A DNA stretch of 37,245 nucleotides from Elusimicrobiota bacterium (lineage in GTDB: Bacteria; Elusimicrobiota; Elusimicrobia; Elusimicrobiales; UBA9959). Below the pieces are notes generated by a model that was not told the DNA's origin, ran no database searches, and worked only from the letters and a program-made list of their open reading frames with translations. The stretch spans positions 1 through 37,245 of the forward strand of contig JAUSCK010000006.1 of assembly GCA_030651035.1 (NCBI GenBank), given 5' to 3'. Below are positions 1 through 15,000 of this stretch, one piece after another (positions within the stretch are counted from its first letter, which is position 1; every line of letters starts with the position of its first letter). The position numbers and the translations under genes are program-made.

Positions 1-3000
1 TCTACTATTGTCACACAGGACTTTATATACGACACGCAGATCCCGACGGTGACCGTCACCTCGCCGTCCGGCGCTGATGCGTACCTGGGCACGCTGGGCT
101 ATATCAGCGGTACCTCGCTGGATACCAACGGCCTGGGCGAGGTAAGAGAGACCTACCTGCGCGTGAAGAACCAGTCGCTAGGGCAGTACTGGAGCTGGGG
201 CACCAACAACTACACCGAGTCGTCTCCGGACGCGGCGTGGTTCGTGGTTTCCACGACGGAGACGGTCCTGTACTCCAGGTGGTTCAGCACCGGCACGGCG
301 CCGGGCGGCCCGGCCGGGGGTGTGAACCTGGTCACCGGCAGCACCTACGAGATGAGCTCGCGGGTGCTGGATAAGGCCGGGAACTACAATTTGGTCTATT
401 CCACGCGCAGCATCACCTACGACATAACCAAGCCGACGGGCGCGGTGACGGGGCTGGGCGGGGTTTCCCCGGCGGCTTTCCACCGGCAGATAAGCCCCGT
501 GAACGGCTCCGGCTTCGACGGCCTGTCGGGCGGGGCGGCGGGGCTGGCGCTGCTGAACGCGGGGGGCGCGCAGGTGCGCATCCTTGATAAGGGGATCGGC
601 AAATGGTGGGACTACCTGGCCGGCAACTTCAGCATTTCCGGCGGCGATTCCGCCTGGTTCAACGCGAACAGCGGTACTTCCGAGGGATGGAGCTACACGT
701 ACCTGGCGCTGCCCGCCAAGCTGGATACCGAACTTGTCACCGGTAGCACCTATTGTGTGCAGTACCGGGGCAGGGACAAGAGCGCGCCGGTCAACGAGGG
801 CCCGTCTTCGGACGGGAACGACGCTCTCTTTACGCAGCCGAAGGACTCCGTGACCTTCATTGCGGACAGACTGGAGCCGGTCTCAAGAGTGACTTTCCCG
901 CGCGACGGCGCCCATATAAAAGCGCTGGTAACCGTTACCGGCACGGCGGCGGACGCGAACAGCGGCATAGCCGCGATGGGCCAGATCGGGGTAAGCATGC
1001 GGGAAGTCTCCCCGGGCGCCGGCTGGTGGGACGGCTTCTCCACCGGGACCTTCAGCGCCTCCTCCGAGGTCTTCTACCCGCTGTCTATCGACCAGGCCGC
1101 GATCTTCGCCGGCGGCGCCTGGAGCTTCGACTCGCCGGCGCTGCAGCACGGCTATACCTACAGGGTGCGCGTGCGGGTCACCGACAACGCCAAGCCCGGA
1201 GGCAACGTGGAGTCGGCCATCTCTTCCGTGACTTTTGTATATGACATTACGGCCCCGGCCGCCGCCATAGTCTACCCGATAGGCCTGTCGGATCTGAGGG
1301 GGAACATCAAAGCCCCCTCGCTGGTCGTGTCCGGCACCGCCTTCGAGAGCTACGGTATAAAGTCGGCCTCCGTTTCCGTGATGCAGGTAGGCCCCCCTAA
1401 TTTTTACTACGACCCGGCTACTTCGCTGTTCAACGCCCCCTCGGCGGGGGGCCCGAAGTGGATAACAGCCGCTATTCTCGGCCTGGGCCCGAATTACACC
1501 TGGACGGTTACGGCGCCCGCGCTGACCGACAACAAGAATTACGACCTGCAGGTTATCGCCGACGACCTGGCCGACAATGTTCTTGTTCCTCCCACGGCCA
1601 CTACCATCAGGTACGACATAACCCCGCCGGCCTCTGGAGCCATTTCTCCCGCGGACGGCAGTTTCATTAAACAACTGGCCGCTATAACGGGCACAGCGCT
1701 GGACCCCAACTCCAACCCGTCGACCGTGGCGGGCACGCAGATAAAGATAAAGCGCTCCGACGACCAGTACTGGAACGGCTCCACCTGGGGCGCTGAGAAC
1801 TGGCTTGCCGGCGTGGCCGGCAGCCCCGCCTGGAGCAAGACCGCGCAGCTGCCGCCTTCGGATAACCTGACCGGCCTGGAGAACGGGATGCTCTATACGG
1901 TGCAGACCCGCTCCTACGACATAGCCGGCAATACGCAGACGCCGGCCGGCATACTGACCGGCAACTCCTTCAGGTTCGACATCTCCAGCCCCACCGCTTT
2001 TATCTCCCAGCCGCTTAACGGCTCCAGGAAGATCTCCCTGCCCCTTGTTTCCGGCACCGCCAGTGACGTTGTGCCCGGCGCCTTCAACGTGGACTTCCCC
2101 AAGGTACGCCTCTATGACATAGCGCTCAACAGGTTCTGGCTGGACGGCACCGGCTGGGTTGACGATGAATTCGGCGGTTTCCCTGAGATCTGGAACGTTG
2201 CGCTGGATTCCTCCTCCGCCGGCGGCAGCTTCAACTGGCGCTGGACCCCTCCTCCGCTGACAGATCAGCAGCGCGATAACGAACTGCGTACGGATGTCAA
2301 GGTCATGGACCGGGCCGGGAACTATTCCATCACTTCCTCCACGTTCAGCTTTGACAATATTCCGCCCTTGTCGCGCATAAAATACCCGCCGGCGAACGGG
2401 GCGCTGTATTCCTCCATGACGGCGATAACCGGCACTACGTCCGACGTGACTTCCGGCGTGAGCAACGTGAAGATACTCATCTGGTACCTGTCCGGCCCCA
2501 GCACCTATTATTGGCATACCCTCGCCCCGCACTGGTCCATTGATGAAAACTGGGTTGCCATACCCGGAGCGTTCGCCCTTAAAGGCGCGACAGGCAGTCC
2601 ATGGACCTACTCGCCTCTGGACTTCTACACCCCCGGCGAAGACTTCGCCTGGAAGGAAGGCACGCACGATGGCGGCAACGGGAAGACGTTCTATATAGTG
2701 ACGAAGGCCAGGGACGGCACCACCAACGATGAGACAGCGCTAAGCACCCGCACTTTCGTGTTCGACAACGTGCCGCCGGTGTCGGCGCCGTGGCAGCCCG
2801 GCATCGACACCGCGTACAAGGGCCTGCCCACCGTATACGGCACCTCCACTGACGCCGTGACCACGGTGCAGGACGCCAAGATCTGCATACTAAGCGAGAA
2901 CGAGACTGCCGGGCCCAGGTACTTTAACGGCTCCAACTTCGTGAACATGGCGGAGACCTGGCTGCCGATAATGAACCTTTTCCAGTCCTCCTGGACTTAC

Positions 3001-6000
3001 ACGTTCGGCCTGTCGCCCTTTACCACGGGTCAGCACTATGTCGTGAAGTCCTCGGCCACCGACTCGATAGGCAACGTGCAGAATATCGTGGGCCGCTCCC
3101 GCTTCCTGTTCGACCAGCTGGAGCCCCAGTCGGTGGTAGACAGCCCCATCAACACCATGGTCGAAGAAGACGCCAAGTCGCTGCTCGGCAGCTCCTTGGA
3201 CGCGGGCTTTACCTCCGGCATAGACGGCTCCGGCTCCGGCGTTTACCCGGAGGCGGCCAAGCCCTGGCATGCCGGCAAAGTGGAAGTCATGGTCTTCAGG
3301 GACGCGGACCCCTACATAGCTTCCAACGGGCCCCTGAATACCAGCGACGCCGACAGCTCCGGCTATTTCTGGAACGGCTCCACCTGGACGGCGTCAGCCG
3401 GCGGCGAGATCTGGGTGCCCGCCCAGTTCTACGATACGCTGGGCAACTGGCAGTATACCGGCCTGGTCTGCGACGGGCCCGGCGCGCTGCCCGGAGACGA
3501 TGAACGGGCCGCCCATACCTGCTGGGTGCGCGGCGATTCTTACGCCGCCTGGGTGCGCGTTACCGATAACGCCGGCAACCTTCAGACCATTGTTTCCCTC
3601 GGGCCCAAGTTCTACATCGCCGCCAAGGCCGCGAGTTTCCTGGTCACCGTGGCCGCCAACCCGATGACGGCGGGCTCCGACATCAATTTGACCGTGGAAG
3701 CCCGGGACGGCGCGAACGGCGCCGGCAGTACGGCCCGCGCCTACCAGGGCACGGTCAATTTCTCCGTGGACGGGGTGCCCGGCGGCCCCGAGGTCATGGA
3801 TAACGACGATACGATGGACAATTATAACGGCCTGCCGAAGCGCTACACCTTCCTGCCCGGGGATTACGGCGTGAAGACCTTCCAGATGCGCCTGCGCAAG
3901 GCCGCTCCGCGCACGCTGCGCGTGGCGGACCTCGACAATGTCAGCATCTACGGTTCAAGGAACGTGACGGTAAACCCGACCGCGGCGGACCGCGTGCAGG
4001 TGATAGCCGACTTCGACACCGCCGGCCAGCTGCCGGCCCCCGGCCGCACCGAAGCGGTTGTTGAAGGAAGCACCGGCACGCCGCGCAGCAAGCCCGCCGG
4101 CTCAAGCGTGCCGTTCCTGCTGCAGGTAACCGACCTATACTGGAACCTGGTGGTTTCCTCGGCCGCCAGCGTCTATGTCACGGATACCGACCCGAACAAC
4201 GGCAATATCTCCGCCGACGGCTACGTGAATTTCGTGGGGTCTACCACCCTCTACAGGACTTTCGTTTCCGCCTCTCCGTCGGGCTGGGGCGTTACGGCCG
4301 CGGAGCAGGGCATTTCCAACCCGCGCAACCCGTCTTCCAACGTGCCGATCATGCCCCAGGCCGCGACCCGCCTGCTGGCCCTGTTCCCGGGCGAGAGCCG
4401 CGTGCAGGGTAAGTGGGATGTGCAGCCTTTAGGCAAGACCGGGACCATTTCCAGCCTGCTGGCCGGCGCCACCTTCCAGACCAGGGTTTACGGCGTGGAC
4501 GAATACTATAACACCGACACCACGGCCGGCTTCAAGGTCTACGCCTCGATACCGACGGATCCCTACGATATCAATCCGTCGTCCAACACTCTTGTGTCCG
4601 GAGCCACCGCCTTCATCTTCACCCCCGTGGTGGCCGCGACCCATACAATAAAGGCGGAGAGCTCGGCGCTGGCCGGCGCAGCCTCCGTGTATTACACGCC
4701 GGACCCGGTGACGGTCTGGTGGAACCGCCCCGTCAAGCTGCACCTTATAGCTCCCGGCCAGGGGCTGCTGCCCGGCCTGCCGACTTACGGCGCCAACCCC
4801 TCGCCCGGCGGCAAGTCCGGCTCCCCCGGCGCGCTTACGGCCGGCGCCACCGCGGAGATGGCGGTTTACCTGGTGGACGAATACTATAACGTGGTAAAGG
4901 GAACCACGCCTTTCATGGCGGTGTCCTCCAACACGCCGAACATCCAGATAGCTTTCCTCAACGACGCCAACATACAGGGGCGCGGCATGCATCCTGACCC
5001 GTACCAGAGGAGCCTGCTGGCCGGGACCACTACTTTCAGCGTCATCCCCGTGACCCGCAACCTGTCGCCCGGCCTCTCGGTGCAGGTGACGGGTTTCGGC
5101 GGGATCGGCGCGCAGTTCAGCACCGACACGGTAAGCGGCATAGTCGTGAACCCGGCCCCGGCCCGGAAGCTGCTGCTGCTGGTGCCCACCGAGGCCGTGG
5201 CGGAGGGCGCTTCAGGCGGCAAGACCGGCACGGCCGGGCCGCTGACCGCGGGTGCGACCTACACCATCACCGTGCGGTCCATGGATATTTACGGCAACCT
5301 CGCGAACGACGGCCGCAGCGTAAAGCTGAAGTCCAACGATATCTACGCCGTGCACCCGCCCGCGCAGCTGCTGGACGGCGGCATAGCCGATTTTATAATG
5401 GGCTTCGTCCCCAGCGCCGCCACCTCCAACCTGGTGATAGACGCCATCGACTTTGACAGCATAGAGCCGAAGCTTTCCACCAGCACCGACTCCGGCATAG
5501 TGGTGAACCCGGGAACCGCCTCCCGCCTGATAGTCCTGCTCCCCACCCAGTACCTGGTGCCCGGCAAAGTTGTCGCCCCTTTCGGCGTGGAGGGGAATAT
5601 TTCCACGCAGACGGCGGGAGTCGGCTTTAACTCGCTGGTCTACGCGGCCGATACCCGCTATAACAGGGTCACCGCCGGCGTTCCTGATAAGACCCTGCAC
5701 GTCACCACGAACGACCCGTTCGCGGCGGACCTCGGCAATTTCAGCATGACGGCCGGCAGCGCCACCCTGAACAACGTCATCCTGCGCACGGGCGGGCCGA
5801 GGGCCCTGACGGTCAATGACCCGGGCGGGCTCGGGACCACCATCAGCGGCGGCTTCCTGCTGGTCCCGTTCACGCCCACCAAGCTGCGGGCGATGATCCC
5901 CGGCGAGAGCCGCGTGGCCGGCTCCACCACCACAGGCCGCTCCGGCGCCGACGACGGTGAGCGGCAGGCGGGCTTCCCCTTCACCGTTACCGTGGATATC

Positions 6001-9000
6001 ACGGACTCTTTCTGGAACCTCACCCCCGGCGCCAGCCAGCAGGTAAGTCTTGTCGCCGACGACCTCTCGGCCACCGTGGTCCCGCCCTCGCAGGTGATAA
6101 CCGGCTCCGCCACTTTCACCGTGACGCCCAGGAGGGCCGGCAATACTGTCTTGACGGCCGCAATGGGTTCTCCTGCGGTGCCAGGCGGGCCTACGCTGGC
6201 CCCGGATACTGCGACGACCATCCTTGTCGCCCCCGGCATTCCGACGCGCCTGCTGCTGGTCCTGCCGGGAGAGTCTTTCAGCCAGGGCTCGGCCACCGGG
6301 CGCAGCGGGCAGGCCGCGGCCTGGAAGGCCGGCACCGACCTCGGCGTGCGCGTGTATGTGGTGGATGATTACTTCAACAAGGTCCCGGGCAGGCCCGCCG
6401 ATGTGAAAGTCAACACGCCTACGGACGCCTATGTGCCGGCTGTCAGCACCGCGTCCTTAAATACCACCTTGGGCTATACCGACCTGATCCTCTTCAGCAT
6501 GCGCAGGGCGGCCACCCATTACCTCACCGTTTCCGACTTCCTCAGCTCGGGCCTGGCCGTCGATCTTCCGTCCTCCACCTTCACCGTGCGCGCCGCGGAT
6601 CCCATGGGCCTGCAGCTGCTGCTGCCGGGCGAGACGGCGGTGCCCGGCTCCGGCAACTACCCGTCCGGGGGCAAGACCGTGGGCGCGTCCTCCCAGACGG
6701 CCGGCACGGGCTTTTTTGCAACGGTAAACCTGGTTGACCGCTACATGAACGTTTCCCAGGACCTGTCGGTCGGGCCCACGGTCTACCTGGTGACCTCGGA
6801 TATTTACGACATCGACTCGGACAGCGTGCCCCTGAATTACGGCACGAATCAGGTGCCCCTGAACCTGGTCACCAAGGTTAATTCCGCCTCCGCCAGGGCG
6901 TACCCTGTCAACATCGCGGACAACTACGTCTGCTCCGGGAACTTCGGCGGCGTGTGCCTCGCGGACGACGCGGCGGCCAGGGTCTCCTTCAAGGTTTACG
7001 CCTCCACGGCGGTGCGGCTGGAGGTTGTGCTGCCGGGCCAGACGCTGGTTGAGGGCAAGTGCGCCGTAAGCCCTCCCTGCCGCAATGCCTCCCTGGCCTG
7101 GCCGGGCCGCAGCGGCCCCCCGGCGCAGCATACCATAGGCTTAGGCCCGCTTTTCGCCGGGATCTTCCTGACGGACATGTTCTTTAACAAGGCCACGGAG
7201 GCCTCGGCCGCGGACAAGGATACCAACCCCATCGCCGTAATGCCCGAGGTGGGCGTCACCATGCCCGGCGATACCAAAACCGCGCCGCCGGCCGTCCAGA
7301 CGCTTTCTAACGGCAGCGCCGTGTTCTCCCTTGACGCGCGCACCTCCATCAGCAGCTACACCGTGCTGGCCGCCACCTCCGCGGTCTCTCCCGCCGGCAC
7401 CGGCCTTTACCAGTCAGGGATCTCCACGCTGACCGTCAACCCCGGCCCCGCCGCCAGCATGGCTTACGTCGTGGCTTCCACCAATGTGGTGGCCGGTACG
7501 CCTTTCTCGGCGCTGCTTTATGTAAAGGACGCCTACGGCAATATCTGCTCCACCGGCCCCAACGTCTACCGCGGCACCGCGACTTTCGTGGTGACGGACC
7601 AGGCCAAAAATATACAGGACCCGGTGCTCATTGCTCTCACCACCTCCTACTACGCTTCCGACTACGGCGTTAAAAACCTGGTCAACTGGTTCAAGCTGCA
7701 CAAGGCCGGCCCGGACGCCATCGGGGCGCGCGACTCGCTGAACTCCGCCATCAGCGTGACCCCGCTGCTCAGCCTCTACGTAAGCCACGGCCCTCCCACT
7801 ATTTACCGCGTCACGCCGAACCTGGACGAGGAGGTCCCCGCCGGCTCCCTTATCAGCCGCGCCGTGAGGGAAATTACCGGCCAGCTCGCCGACTCTTTCG
7901 ACAACAACATCCCCCAGGCCGGGCTGCCGGCGTACGTGATGATGGGCGAGGTTTACGGCTCCACCGGATCGATAAATTACAAGAGCGGCGTGACCTGGTT
8001 CAGCGTCGGAACCTCCACGCTGGTTTACACCGACGCGCTGGGGCAGGTGGGCGTCTCGACCCCGCTCGGCTACCAGGTCTCCAGCAAGTCGGGGGACTGG
8101 GCCCGCGTGTGGATAGGCACCACCACGGTCCCCCTGTCCCGGGCCGCCTACGACACCTACGCCGCGGCCAGGCAGAACCTGAGCGGCCAGCTTGCCACCA
8201 CCGGCGGCACGCCCTCAAAGCTGGTCTATGTTTCCAGCCAGCCCGCGGCCTGGGTAGGCATACAGGAAGTTCTTGAGAACGGGAACGGCGCGTTCTTCAC
8301 CGTGGAGCGGCGCGACGATTTCGACAACGTGACCAGGCAGGAGGAAACCGGCGTTTACCTGGGCATTCCCTCCGCGCAGGTGGCGGTACATACCGGCCTG
8401 GGCCGCACCATGGGCACCGTCGGCAATGTGGTGGGCGATTACGGCTTCCGCGACACGGAGAACAGCGAATTCATTACCGCCCTGATCATCCCGATCAACC
8501 AGACCCAGGCGTCCTTCCGCTACCATGACAGGACCGCCTCCTATTCCGGCGTGTCGCCGGCTGCCAACGACTTCGAGGACGGCCGGCCCGGCTACTGGCA
8601 GCTGGAGGCCCGCTCCGGCGCCATGCAGCCGGCCATCCATCAGCTGCGCGTAAACCCGTCGGGCATAACCCAGGTGGCTTTCGGCAACGCCCCGCGGTCC
8701 ATGACGGCCGGGAAGCTGAAGGACAGGTTCGGCATCGTGCAGGTGTTCCGGCCCGAGCTGCGGGACACGTTCGCCAACCCGTCGGTGGCCACGGCGGCGG
8801 TGCGGGTGGCGCTCTCCACCCACACGCGCCAGGCGTCGCTGATAAACGACTCTTTCTCCTTCTCTATCTCAAGCGCCTTCTCCGGCGCCTTCCCGCCGGT
8901 TTTCGCCTCGACGATCTCGTTCCTGGATATACCGCTCGACGCCTACTCCGCCACCTTCTATTATCTTGACACCGCGGCCTCCAGCGTCTACGCCTCGTCG

Positions 9001-12000
9001 GCCGCGCCGATCAAGCCCATACTGGGGCTTTCCGTGCCGGAGATGGTCAACTGGGCCGCCTCCACCCAGTCGGTCACGATAGTGCCGGACCTGACCTACA
9101 GGGTAAATGTAAGCTCCGCCGCCGGCCAGAGCCTGACGGCCGGCGCCACCTCGCAGAATTTCATGCTGTCCATCGAGGACCACTACGGCAATCCCACGCC
9201 GGTGGCGGGCGGGCAGGAGGACGCTGCCGACGCCGGGATCGCCTTTACCCTGGACTCCACTTCCCTGGGCGGCACAAAGTTCTCGGCCCCCGACCCGGGA
9301 TACTTCATGTCCAAGCCCGGTTCGGCCAGGATGCTGCTGGGCCAGGCTTCCACGAGCTTCTACCTGATAGACACCCTGGTTTCCGCGCCCACGCACCAGC
9401 TGACCGTGAACACCGTGCTGTCCAAGGGCTGGCTGCCCGCTATTTCCTCGTATACCGTTACGCCCGCCCCGCCCGACCACGTGGTGTTCCATACCACGCC
9501 ACGCCGACTGGTGGCCGGCACCACCGTGCAGTACTACCTGGGCCTTGCCACCGCGACCGTGGTAAGCGTGGCGCTCAAGGACCGCTACGAGAACAATACC
9601 ACCACCAATTCCCCGGTTACGGTGCGCTTCTCGGCGGTGAGGAACACCACCTACGGCGGCATTGACCCGTCGGTCCCGGTGCTGTCCTCCAACCCCAGCT
9701 GGAAGCTGCTCAAGACGAACCCGCTTGACCTGGATATCCCGGTGGGCTACTCTTACGCCAATATTTACGTCTGGGACACGATCGTGGGCTCGACCACCAT
9801 TACGGCCGACCCTTCCATCCCCGCCGACAGCCTGACCCTGCCGTCGATAAGCCAGGACCAGTACATAACGCCCAGCTCCGCGTCCTACTTTACGCTGCAC
9901 CACACCTACACGCTGGGCAGCCCGCTCCGCGTGCGGGCGCCGGGCTACCTGACCCTGCGCGCACGCGACCCGTACGGCAACGCCGCCACCGGCGACAGCA
10001 TAAACGGCAAGTATTATGTGGGCAAGATAAAGATGGCGACCAACTCGCAGGGCTCGGCCGACCTGTGGGCTTACCCCCAGAATACCACCGACTACACCTT
10101 CACGACGGCTGACCGCGGCGAGCACCAGCTGCTGGTGCAGGATACGCTCGTGGAGAACCTGAAGGTGACCGTGACCGATTATAATCTTCCCCTGATCTTC
10201 GGCTATACCAACGACTCGGGCCGCGGCGTGCCCGTCTATTCGAACGCGGACGTGGTGCTGTCCGGCCTTGTGATCACCCCCAGGGATTTCGCCCCCGAGG
10301 ACCCGCTGCCGGCGGACAAAAGAGCCATCGGCATAACCAAGCGCTCCATCTACCAGGGCGACGGCGTCATAGCCGACATCCCCAGCCCGGTGCCGATGCT
10401 GCGCCTGGCGATGAGGACCGCCCCCGCCGGCGCGCCGCCGGCCTTCCTCAAGTCGGTGCAGATCAAGAGCTCGGGCACGCTGACCTTCTCCGACATAATA
10501 GAGGTAGGGATGTACGCCGATAACCCGGCGCCCGGCAAGGGCTCGCTGGGCACCTTTGAAGGCGAAACCGAGCTGGGCGGCTCGCCGGTGGATATCTTCA
10601 TGTCCAGCGGCACCTATGACCCCGCCATGATGGGCTGGAACTTCGAAGACCTCATAGCCAAGGTTTCCACGGCCGCCATAGTCTCCAACACCTCGCGCAA
10701 CTTCTTCTTCACGGTGCGCATGTCCACGGTCGCGGCCACGCCGCGCAGCTTCGCGCTGGTCATGGACAACCCGGACTTCATCGTGCTGGACTCGACCTTC
10801 GTCGGCGTGGCTTACAACAACTTCCCGATAGTGACCGCCACCTCGCCGGTGAGCAACCAGCCGGCCACCATCAAGATAGGCGGCTCCGACATAGGAGCCT
10901 GGTGGAAGCCCGCCAACTCCGCCTCCGGCAGGTATAACTATGTCCAGCAGGGCACGGAGCGCGCCGCCTTCCTGGCTATACAGGCCTGGACGGAAAACTT
11001 CATCGGCACGATAAGGTCCTTCAGGATAATCAAGACCGGCACCGGCGCCGGCTCGGACCTGAAGAGCGTGCGCCTGTTCCTCGACGACGGCAGCGGGGTC
11101 TTCGACCAGGCCATAGACAAGGAGGTGACGGACCCCGCCAACCCGCCCACCTTCGACCCCGCCGACCCGGGAACCTTCGTGCTGCCGCTTTATAACCCCG
11201 GCGTGGACGGCACGGTCTCTATAGCCACCCGCACGTACTTCGTGGTTTACGAGTTCACCGCCGACGCCGTCCCCTCCCCGTTCTATGACCCGCCGAGGCC
11301 CGAGACCCTGATAACCCACGGCGCGCGCCTTGAAAACTCCGCCGTCAGCCTGCTGGACGGCGTGGTGGGGGCCTTCTCGCCCATTGTTTCCTCTACGGTG
11401 CCGCTGTACGCCACCGCGGACATGGTTTACCTGCAGGATGTGAACAAGGCCGCCCCGAACGACTTCAGCAAGCCCTCGTTCGTGACCCAGAACGACGTGA
11501 ACAAGGCCGTGGCCCGCCTGACCCTGGAGATCAAGGACTCCGCGGGTTCCGCGGTCTGGCGCGGGCTGAAACTGGACCGCTGGGTGACCGGAAGCGAAAA
11601 CGGAAACACGGCGGCCTGGAACAAGGTTACCGACGTGAAGAGGATAAGCCTCTGGTACGATTCTACCCGCGACGGCCTGCTGCAGAGCACCTCCGCCGTG
11701 AAGGACATCGAGGTGGTGCTGATAGGCGCCCAGACCCGCACGTTCCCGTACGACACGCTCAGGCTCCCGCTGAAGTCCACCGACACCGTCATCCGCGTCA
11801 CCGACATACAGAAGTTCTTCCCGTCCGACAGCCCCTTCCCCCGCACGCCGGGCAGGCTGATAATGAACGACGGCCAGTCGGACCCGTCGCTTAAAGAGGT
11901 CATCTATTATTCCACAGTGGACGTAGTGGCCAACACTTTCGGCGGGCTTACCCGCTTCGCGGAGGGCACGACGAACTCCGTGGTCTGGGGCAGCGGCACC

Positions 12001-15000
12001 GTGATCTCCGGCCAGGCCGTGCTGCCGCTGATAGGAGAAGCCGGCGGTACCGAAGGCCAGGTCCTTTACACCGAGCCCAAGGACTACTTTGTCACCTACG
12101 ATATAAACCCGCTGGCCAATGTCTCGGCGGCCGCCTATCTCGGCATGGCCATACGCTCCACCGACTACTTCTCCATAGACTACCCCAAGTTCATGAGCCC
12201 CGCCATTATAGGCGTCGCCACGCCGGGCAAGACCCTCTCGCTGATCGGCCGCGTGGCCGAATACGCCGACGCTGTCACGGTAAGGGCCACGGACACCGTC
12301 ACCGGAGGTACGCTGCAGCAGAAGGCGGTGGACCAGACCATAATGAACTTCACCATTGAGACCAGCGTGGCCGACGCGATCTGGCGCTGGGTGCTGGTTT
12401 ACGCCACCGGCACGGTGGTGAAGGAAGGCACTGCCACGGGCGACGTCTCGGCGGTCAAGGTCTGGTACGACAAGGACAACAACGGCTTCCTGGGCAGCGC
12501 GGACCCGCTGATCGGGACCGGCGTCTTCGGCAATACCATCTTCGGCCCGCTGGCTGCCAGGGTCGACATCTCCACGCAGCGCGTGGTCACCTCCGCTGAG
12601 GCCGACTCGCTCCAGCTGTCGCGGCGCTACTTCGTTACCTACGACATAAAGGCTTCCGCCATGCCCAACGACTCCCTGGGCAACCCGCGCTTCCTGGGCG
12701 CCTACCTTAAGCCGGAGTCCTTCCCAACTGGCAGCCCGGGCGCGGAGGACCCGTCAAAGAACTCCATTTCCCTGCCCAATTTCTTCTCGCAGGCGACCTC
12801 CAACCTGAGCTTTACTTCCAGGCTCCGGGAGCTCATCTCGGCGCCCAGCACCGTGACGGTGCGGACCGAGCCCATCTTCTCGCCCGGCGGCGGGGCGTCC
12901 GCCCTTTCCACGCGCCTGGCCCAGGACATAGCCGGCGGCCTTCCCGGAGGCACCACGGATTCCGCCTGGCTGGTAGTTTCCACCGCCGGCCTCCCCTCGT
13001 CCGGCTATATTATTGTGGACAACGAGATAGTGCGCTACGCCGGCACCGCTTTCGGAGCGCTTACTACGGTCATCAGGGGCTCCTTCAACACGCCGGTGGT
13101 GGCCCACAGCTCCGGCTCGGTCGTCGGGGGCATGGTTTCGCAGGGCCTGGACAATTATCCCTACATGAAGATGACGATGGCGACTTCCGGCTACGGCGTG
13201 CGCTGGCGCGGCTTCAAGCTGTCCCGCAAGCAGCCGGCCGGCATAAACGGCTACGACTCCGACGTGGGAACGATCAGGGTCTGGAAGGATAACGGCAACG
13301 GCTTATTCGACCGCGACCCTGTCAGCGGCAGGAACACCTCCGATATTGTCGTAGGCTACGGGAGCTTCGGCGTTAACGACCCGGTGGGCAAGGCCACCAT
13401 CCTGGTGGCCGACCCGGCCCTTAATAAACAGAACTACGTGGTGGTGAGCGCCACCCCCACCGTGATCTTCGTGTCCATGGACATAGACAAGGCCTCGAAG
13501 TTCTCGCACGCGCAGCTCAACCCGCAGAACGACGTGCTGGGCGTCGAGGTCGTGTCCGAGGCCAACTTCATCTTCGGCCCCGATAATTCAGGCCACGACG
13601 CGCAGTTCCTGACGCCGGCCGCGGGGCCCGTCTCCGTGCTGATGCCGACCCTCAATAATATCTCGCTCACCCCGGAGGATATCTCCCCGGTGTCGACGAC
13701 GCAGAACGACAAGAACGTCGGCCTGCTGTCCATGCGCATGCGCGTGGATAAGACCTCGGCGCTCCTTGAGGCGGTTAGGCTGAACCGCCGCGGCTCCGCC
13801 AACGATTCGGACATAGACCTGATAAAGGTCTGGAGGGACTCCAACGATAACTGCCTGCTGGATTCCGTGGACACGGCCACCAATACGGCCGGGCTGTACC
13901 CCAACCTTATGACCTACGGCAACGAGGCCTACTCCTCCGGCACCCTCAACGTGGTGCTGAAGACCCCTATCGTCGTCACCACCAATACGTCCTGCGCCTT
14001 CATAACCTACGATATGTCGCAGTTCGCCCTGGTGGGTTCCAGCGCGGCCCTTAATATAAACTCCATCGCGGACTTTACTGTCGGCATCCCCAATACGCTC
14101 TCTCTTTCGACCTCGCCGATCAATACCATGCCGATAATAGTGCTGGAGATCCCGTCCAATGTGACCCTGGGCGCCACCGACATGGCGGCCGAACTGGTGC
14201 AGGTCGGCGGCGTGGGCCAGGCCCAGGCCGGGGTGCCTATGGCCCGCTTCAACCTTGCCACGGAGGCCGGCAACGCGCGCTGGAGCGCCATAAAGCTGCA
14301 GCGCACCGGCGCCTCCAACGACCCCAACGCGCCCTTCGCCAGGAACACGGACGTCAAGTTCATCTCCATCGTCCAGGATTCCAATCAGAACGACCTGCTG
14401 GACGTGAACGACGTGAACGTCTCGGAAGCCAGGACCACGCTGGCGGTCCTTTTCGCCTCCACCGACACCGTGCCGTTCCAGCTGGTGGTGGAATCCACGG
14501 CGGGCTTCCCGTCCGCCGGCCGCCTCTACATCAGCGGCGCCGAGCTGGCCTCCTACTCCGGGACCGGTATCTCCGCCTCCGGGAAGCCGTACCTGACCGT
14601 CACTTCCCGGGGCGAGAAGCTGGGCGACCTGATGACCCCGCACATCAGCCACGCCGCCCTGGCCTCGGTGCGCAAGGTGGACGTGTTCGACCAGGAGAGC
14701 ACGCTTAACACCCAGCTGACGGTCTTCCTCTCCCAGGTGCAGACCCTGAGCCCGCTGCCGCAGACCTATTTCGGCGTGTTCGATATAGGCGAAATGGCCA
14801 CCAAAGCCAATAAGGTGGGCCTGATGATCCGCGACAAGTCCTGGCTGACCGTTAACGTCCCCCACGACATCTCGCCCAGCATCTACATAGGCGTGACCAA
14901 GGTCCTGCCCAAGGGCACCTATATAGACGTCTTCCCGTTCAGCTCCAGCCTGGTGCCTATACGGGCCATAACGCTCAGGGTGACCGGCACGGACGTGTCG

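Noticed and set aside
49-51. GTG at 49 as start of the giant protein
   Set aside because: The frame is open from base 1 and the preceding codons encode part of the first Ig-like module, so the gene starts outside the window.
8869-11319. Long minus-strand open frame (816 codons), and other long frames opposite the giant gene
   Set aside because: Composition is Arg/Gly/His/Val-rich as expected for the shadow of a GC-rich gene; no family motif, and the plus strand has a continuous modular protein.
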